A stretch of 44,216 nt of DNA from an uncultured Prevotella sp. (GTDB taxonomy: Bacteria > Bacteroidota > Bacteroidia > Bacteroidales > Bacteroidaceae), in contig OMZO01000032.1 in assembly GCA_900315525.1 (NCBI GenBank), positions 1-44,216 of the forward strand. The letters run 5' to 3'. The notes under the pieces are model-generated. The model saw only the letters and a list, made by a program, of their open reading frames with translations. It was not told where the DNA came from and ran no database searches. The position numbers and the translations under genes were made by a program. Below are positions 42,384 to 44,216 of this stretch, one piece after another (position 1 is the first letter of the stretch; every line of letters starts with the position of its first letter).

Positions 42384-42405
42384 ATGCACCACTTTTGCAC
42401 CACTT
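42384..42405. repeat. Tandem 11-bp repeat behind tRNA-Lys
   Basis: ATGCACCACTT and TTGCACCACTT stand head to tail. The stretch 42372-42467 has no gene. Sequences of this kind next to a tRNA 3' end can be remains of an integration site, but nothing here proves it. Confidence 0.4.
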
Positions 42406-42467
42406 AGCCCTTACAACAAGGTTTTACAAACTGGCCTATATACCACGAAATGGCTCATTAACACTTA

Positions 42468-43952
42468 TTAGAGGTGTTCCAGCAACTCTCTGCCCTTCTT
42501 CGTTAGATAGTATGATTGCATTGGGTGATTTGGAATTTCTGGGTACAGCATAGCAATATATCCTTCCGACAGATTGGGATTGATGTAGTTGTTTACAAAG
42601 CTCTTCCTGTCTCTAAGGTGCATACCTTCCATTAACATCTTAAGGTTCGCCCCATTCTCTCCTATGATTGAGAAGAATGTCTTTAGCTTTTGAGCCCTAT
42701 TATCCTTTGAGGTTGTGGGGTTGAGGGGTGAACTTGTGGGGTTGTGGGGTTGTGGGGTTGTGGGGTTGTATGGTTGTATGGTTGCGCGTTTGAACGTAAC
42801 CCATACGAAGGCAGCGTTTTGATTGAACTCTGGCTCCGGTAGATTAGCTTTCTTGCAGGCATCAACCATACGACTTACGCCACTACCCCAGTTTTCCAAG
42901 AACGTAGTTTTGAACAGCACATCGGCAATAGTCGGGTTCTGAGGATATGAATGATGGGATTGCTTGATGGTCTCAACTGTCAATTCGTCTGGCAAATGGC
43001 CAGTATTCTCAATCTCTACACGATCATCATAGATAGCGATGCCAACAGAACTACTTGTATTATGGAACATCCTGTGACAAAGGGCATTTGTCAGGGCCTC
43101 ACGCAACGCTTCTGCAGGAATCTCAAGTTTCTCTTCTCTCGTAAAGCCCACTATCTTGCCACTGAGTGAAAGATGTTTGAAGAAGAACGCCATACCAGCA
43201 TCAAGCAAAGTGAAGAAGTTGCCATATGCTCTTTGGTTATCGATAAATTCCATCTTGTCGTTGCCACGAAAGCGAGCCATACGAAGCAAGAACTGAGGGA
43301 ACTGACTTGTATCTCGAAGGAATAATGCTGCTGCTGCATTTTTCAGTTTCCCATTTGTGGTAAGTTTCAATTTCTCAACAAGACTCTCCGTAGTTTCCAT
43401 TAGTGATGATTCTGGCATCCTACCACGTTCCACGCCAAGCCGGACACCACCACGAATACGCTGTTCCTCCAAATCTGCGATGGTGATGCCTTCGCAAATA
43501 TGATCTTCCCACTTATAGCGATTAGACTTGCTGCGCATCAGACGGTCTTCAAAGATTTCCCGAGGCATGACCACTGTCGTACTTTCTATCCGCATATAGG
43601 GCTTATTGTCGTATGTAAATGGCGCGTCCCAATAAGAAGGGGCATTCAAATGGATAGCAATTACCTGATAGCCTGGACGATCTGGCACATCAATGTATTC
43701 AACAGGCAGGTCTATCAATGGCTCCAGTTTTGCTATCTCTCTGGCAATCTCCTTTCGCGTGTTGTCAGTAACCTCCTGTCCCAATATCTTCAGTGTCGTT
43801 GGGGCAATACCAAAGAACACCCAGCCACCAGCAGTATTGAGGAAGGCACAAGCAGAACGCATACCATCCTTCAACTCGCCCGTTGTTTTCTTCATCTCCA
43901 ACGTACGAGTCTCATCACCTTGTATGATAACTTTTACTTCCTCTATTGTCAT
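42468..43952 (-). CDS. AlbA_2 (Schlafen-type) domain ATP-binding protein with variable linker
   Basis: A 494-residue protein. An N-terminal AlbA_2/Schlafen-like domain covers about residues 15-130 (LEMKKTTGELKDGMRSACAFLNTAGGWVFFGIAP, then YQVIAIHLNAPSYWDAPFTYDNKPYMRIES). A RecG-like HATPase region follows (IPAEALREALTNALCHRMFH, SVGIAIYDDRVEIENTGHLP, NWGSGVSRMVDACKKANLPEPEF). A Pro/Thr/Asn-rich linker comes next, then a winged-helix-like C-terminal part (DRKSFVNNYINPNLSEGYIAMLYP...YYLTKKGRELLEHL). Such proteins are often regulators or parts of defence and accessory islands. The linker is encoded by 8-bp repeats. I start at 43952, behind the promoter box at 43981-43988; the frame to 44003 would begin upstream of it. 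Confidence 0.82.
   Translation of the reverse strand: MTIEEVKVIIQGDETRTLEMKKTTGELKDGMRSACAFLNTAGGWVFFGIAPTTLKILGQEVTDNTRKEIAREIAKLEPLIDLPVEYIDVPDRPGYQVIAIHLNAPSYWDAPFTYDNKPYMRIESTTVVMPREIFEDRLMRSKSNRYKWEDHICEGITIADLEEQRIRGGVRLGVERGRMPESSLMETTESLVEKLKLTTNGKLKNAAAALFLRDTSQFPQFLLRMARFRGNDKMEFIDNQRAYGNFFTLLDAGMAFFFKHLSLSGKIVGFTREEKLEIPAEALREALTNALCHRMFHNTSSSVGIAIYDDRVEIENTGHLPDELTVETIKQSHHSYPQNPTIADVLFKTTFLENWGSGVSRMVDACKKANLPEPEFNQNAAFVWVTFKRATIQPYNPTTPQPHNPTSSPLNPTTSKDNRAQKLKTFFSIIGENGANLKMLMEGMHLRDRKSFVNNYINPNLSEGYIAMLYPEIPNHPMQSYYLTKKGRELLEHL
42715..42783 (-). repeat. 8-bp tandem repeat inside the AlbA-domain gene
   Basis: On the plus strand GTGGGGTT occurs four times without interruption (42736-42767), followed by GTATGGTT twice (42768-42783). 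An older, degenerate pair lies at 42715-42730. The unit is not a multiple of three, so gain or loss of one copy shifts the reading frame of the C-terminal domain. Confidence 0.9.
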
Positions 43953-43980
43953 AATTGCTATTATTTTGTTAATGCATTTG

Positions 43981-43988
43981 CAAAAGTA
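43981..43988 (-). promoter_or_regulatory. -7 promoter box (TACTTTTG) of the AlbA-domain gene
   Basis: The complement of CAAAAGTA at 43981-43988 matches TAnnTTTG and is followed by C. The leader to the ATG at 43952 would be about 23 nt. Confidence 0.65.
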
Positions 43989-44148
43989 CACAAAATCGAG
44001 CAAAAATCCAAAAATTATTATAGTTAATGAGGTAGAACTACAGCTATTTGCGTTTTTAACATCCTGAATAAGATATTTTGGACACTTTGCTTATGGCTGT
44101 TCTGTTCGTTTATTAAACGCTACCACATATAACGTACAAAAGTGACTG

Positions 44149-44156
44149 TACCTTTG
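44149..44156 (+). promoter_or_regulatory. -7 promoter box (TACCTTTG) pointing out of the window
   Basis: TACCTTTG on the plus strand, with no start codon for a long frame before the window ends at 44216. It probably drives a gene beyond the edge. The rest of 43989-44216 is AT-rich and shows nothing else. Confidence 0.45.
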
Positions 44157-44216
44157 TTTGGACGGATAATAAGAGAATCATTAAACTCTTTCTCATAGTT
44201 TAAAGAATTAAAGACA

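Overview
The window comes from a Bacteroidota genome, most likely Prevotella or a close relative (Segatella, Xylanibacter). The signs are SusC/SusD pairs, type IX secretion genes (porW, porX), interpain-like C10 peptidases, lipoproteins with Bacteroidota-style lipoboxes, tRNA genes without an encoded CCA, starts without Shine-Dalgarno sequences, and many promoters of the Bacteroidota type (TTTG, about 20 nt, TAnnTTTG).

Layout. 1-6.4 kb: end of an unknown gene, a DUF2147 protein, an AlkD-like repair protein, a GDSL hydrolase, glycerate kinase with a ZIP transporter, a large PAP2-type lipoprotein phosphatase and a small membrane protein. 6.5-13.1 kb: tRNA-Pro, then a tight plus-strand run aroA, small Cys-rich membrane protein, porW, porX, tsaE. 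13.2-21.5 kb: housekeeping genes in divergent blocks (unknown gene, trxA and dnaE on minus; psd, pssA and a DUF4834-like gene on plus; pyrH and birA on minus; tadA on plus). 21.5-24 kb: a C10 peptidase with a BACON-like lipoprotein. 24-31.1 kb: a minus-strand operon susC1, susD1, lipoprotein, C10 peptidase. 31.3-32.2 kb: a tyrosine recombinase. 33-38.6 kb: a plus-strand operon susC2, susD2, lipoprotein. 38.6-44.2 kb: a decayed nuclease/transposase tail, a coiled-coil lipoprotein, rsmI, tdk, an AI-2E family exporter, tRNA-Lys and an AlbA-domain protein with an 8-bp repeat tract.

The most interesting part is 31.0-33.1 kb. Two SusC/SusD operons point away from a tyrosine recombinase gene. Their 5' ends are mirror copies: a shared 19-nt hairpin, about 95 bp of leader plus signal-peptide sequence, and a 72-bp identical start of the SusC body, after which the two genes diverge even at synonymous sites. 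A good promoter is visible only on the susC2 side. This looks like an invertible promoter switch between two outer-membrane uptake systems, one carrying its own C10 peptidase. Both susC copies have a deletion that puts the signal peptide out of frame with the receptor, with different junctions in each. Next to the recombinase lies an array of 12 copies of AACCTCACT in both orientations, largely at 11-bp spacing, which no gene explains.

Functional links: porW and porX serve the type IX secretion system. Both C10 peptidases end in short C-terminal segments that look like type IX sorting signals, and one of them is in a SusCD operon. I infer a protein or peptide harvesting role, comparable to RagAB in Porphyromonas.
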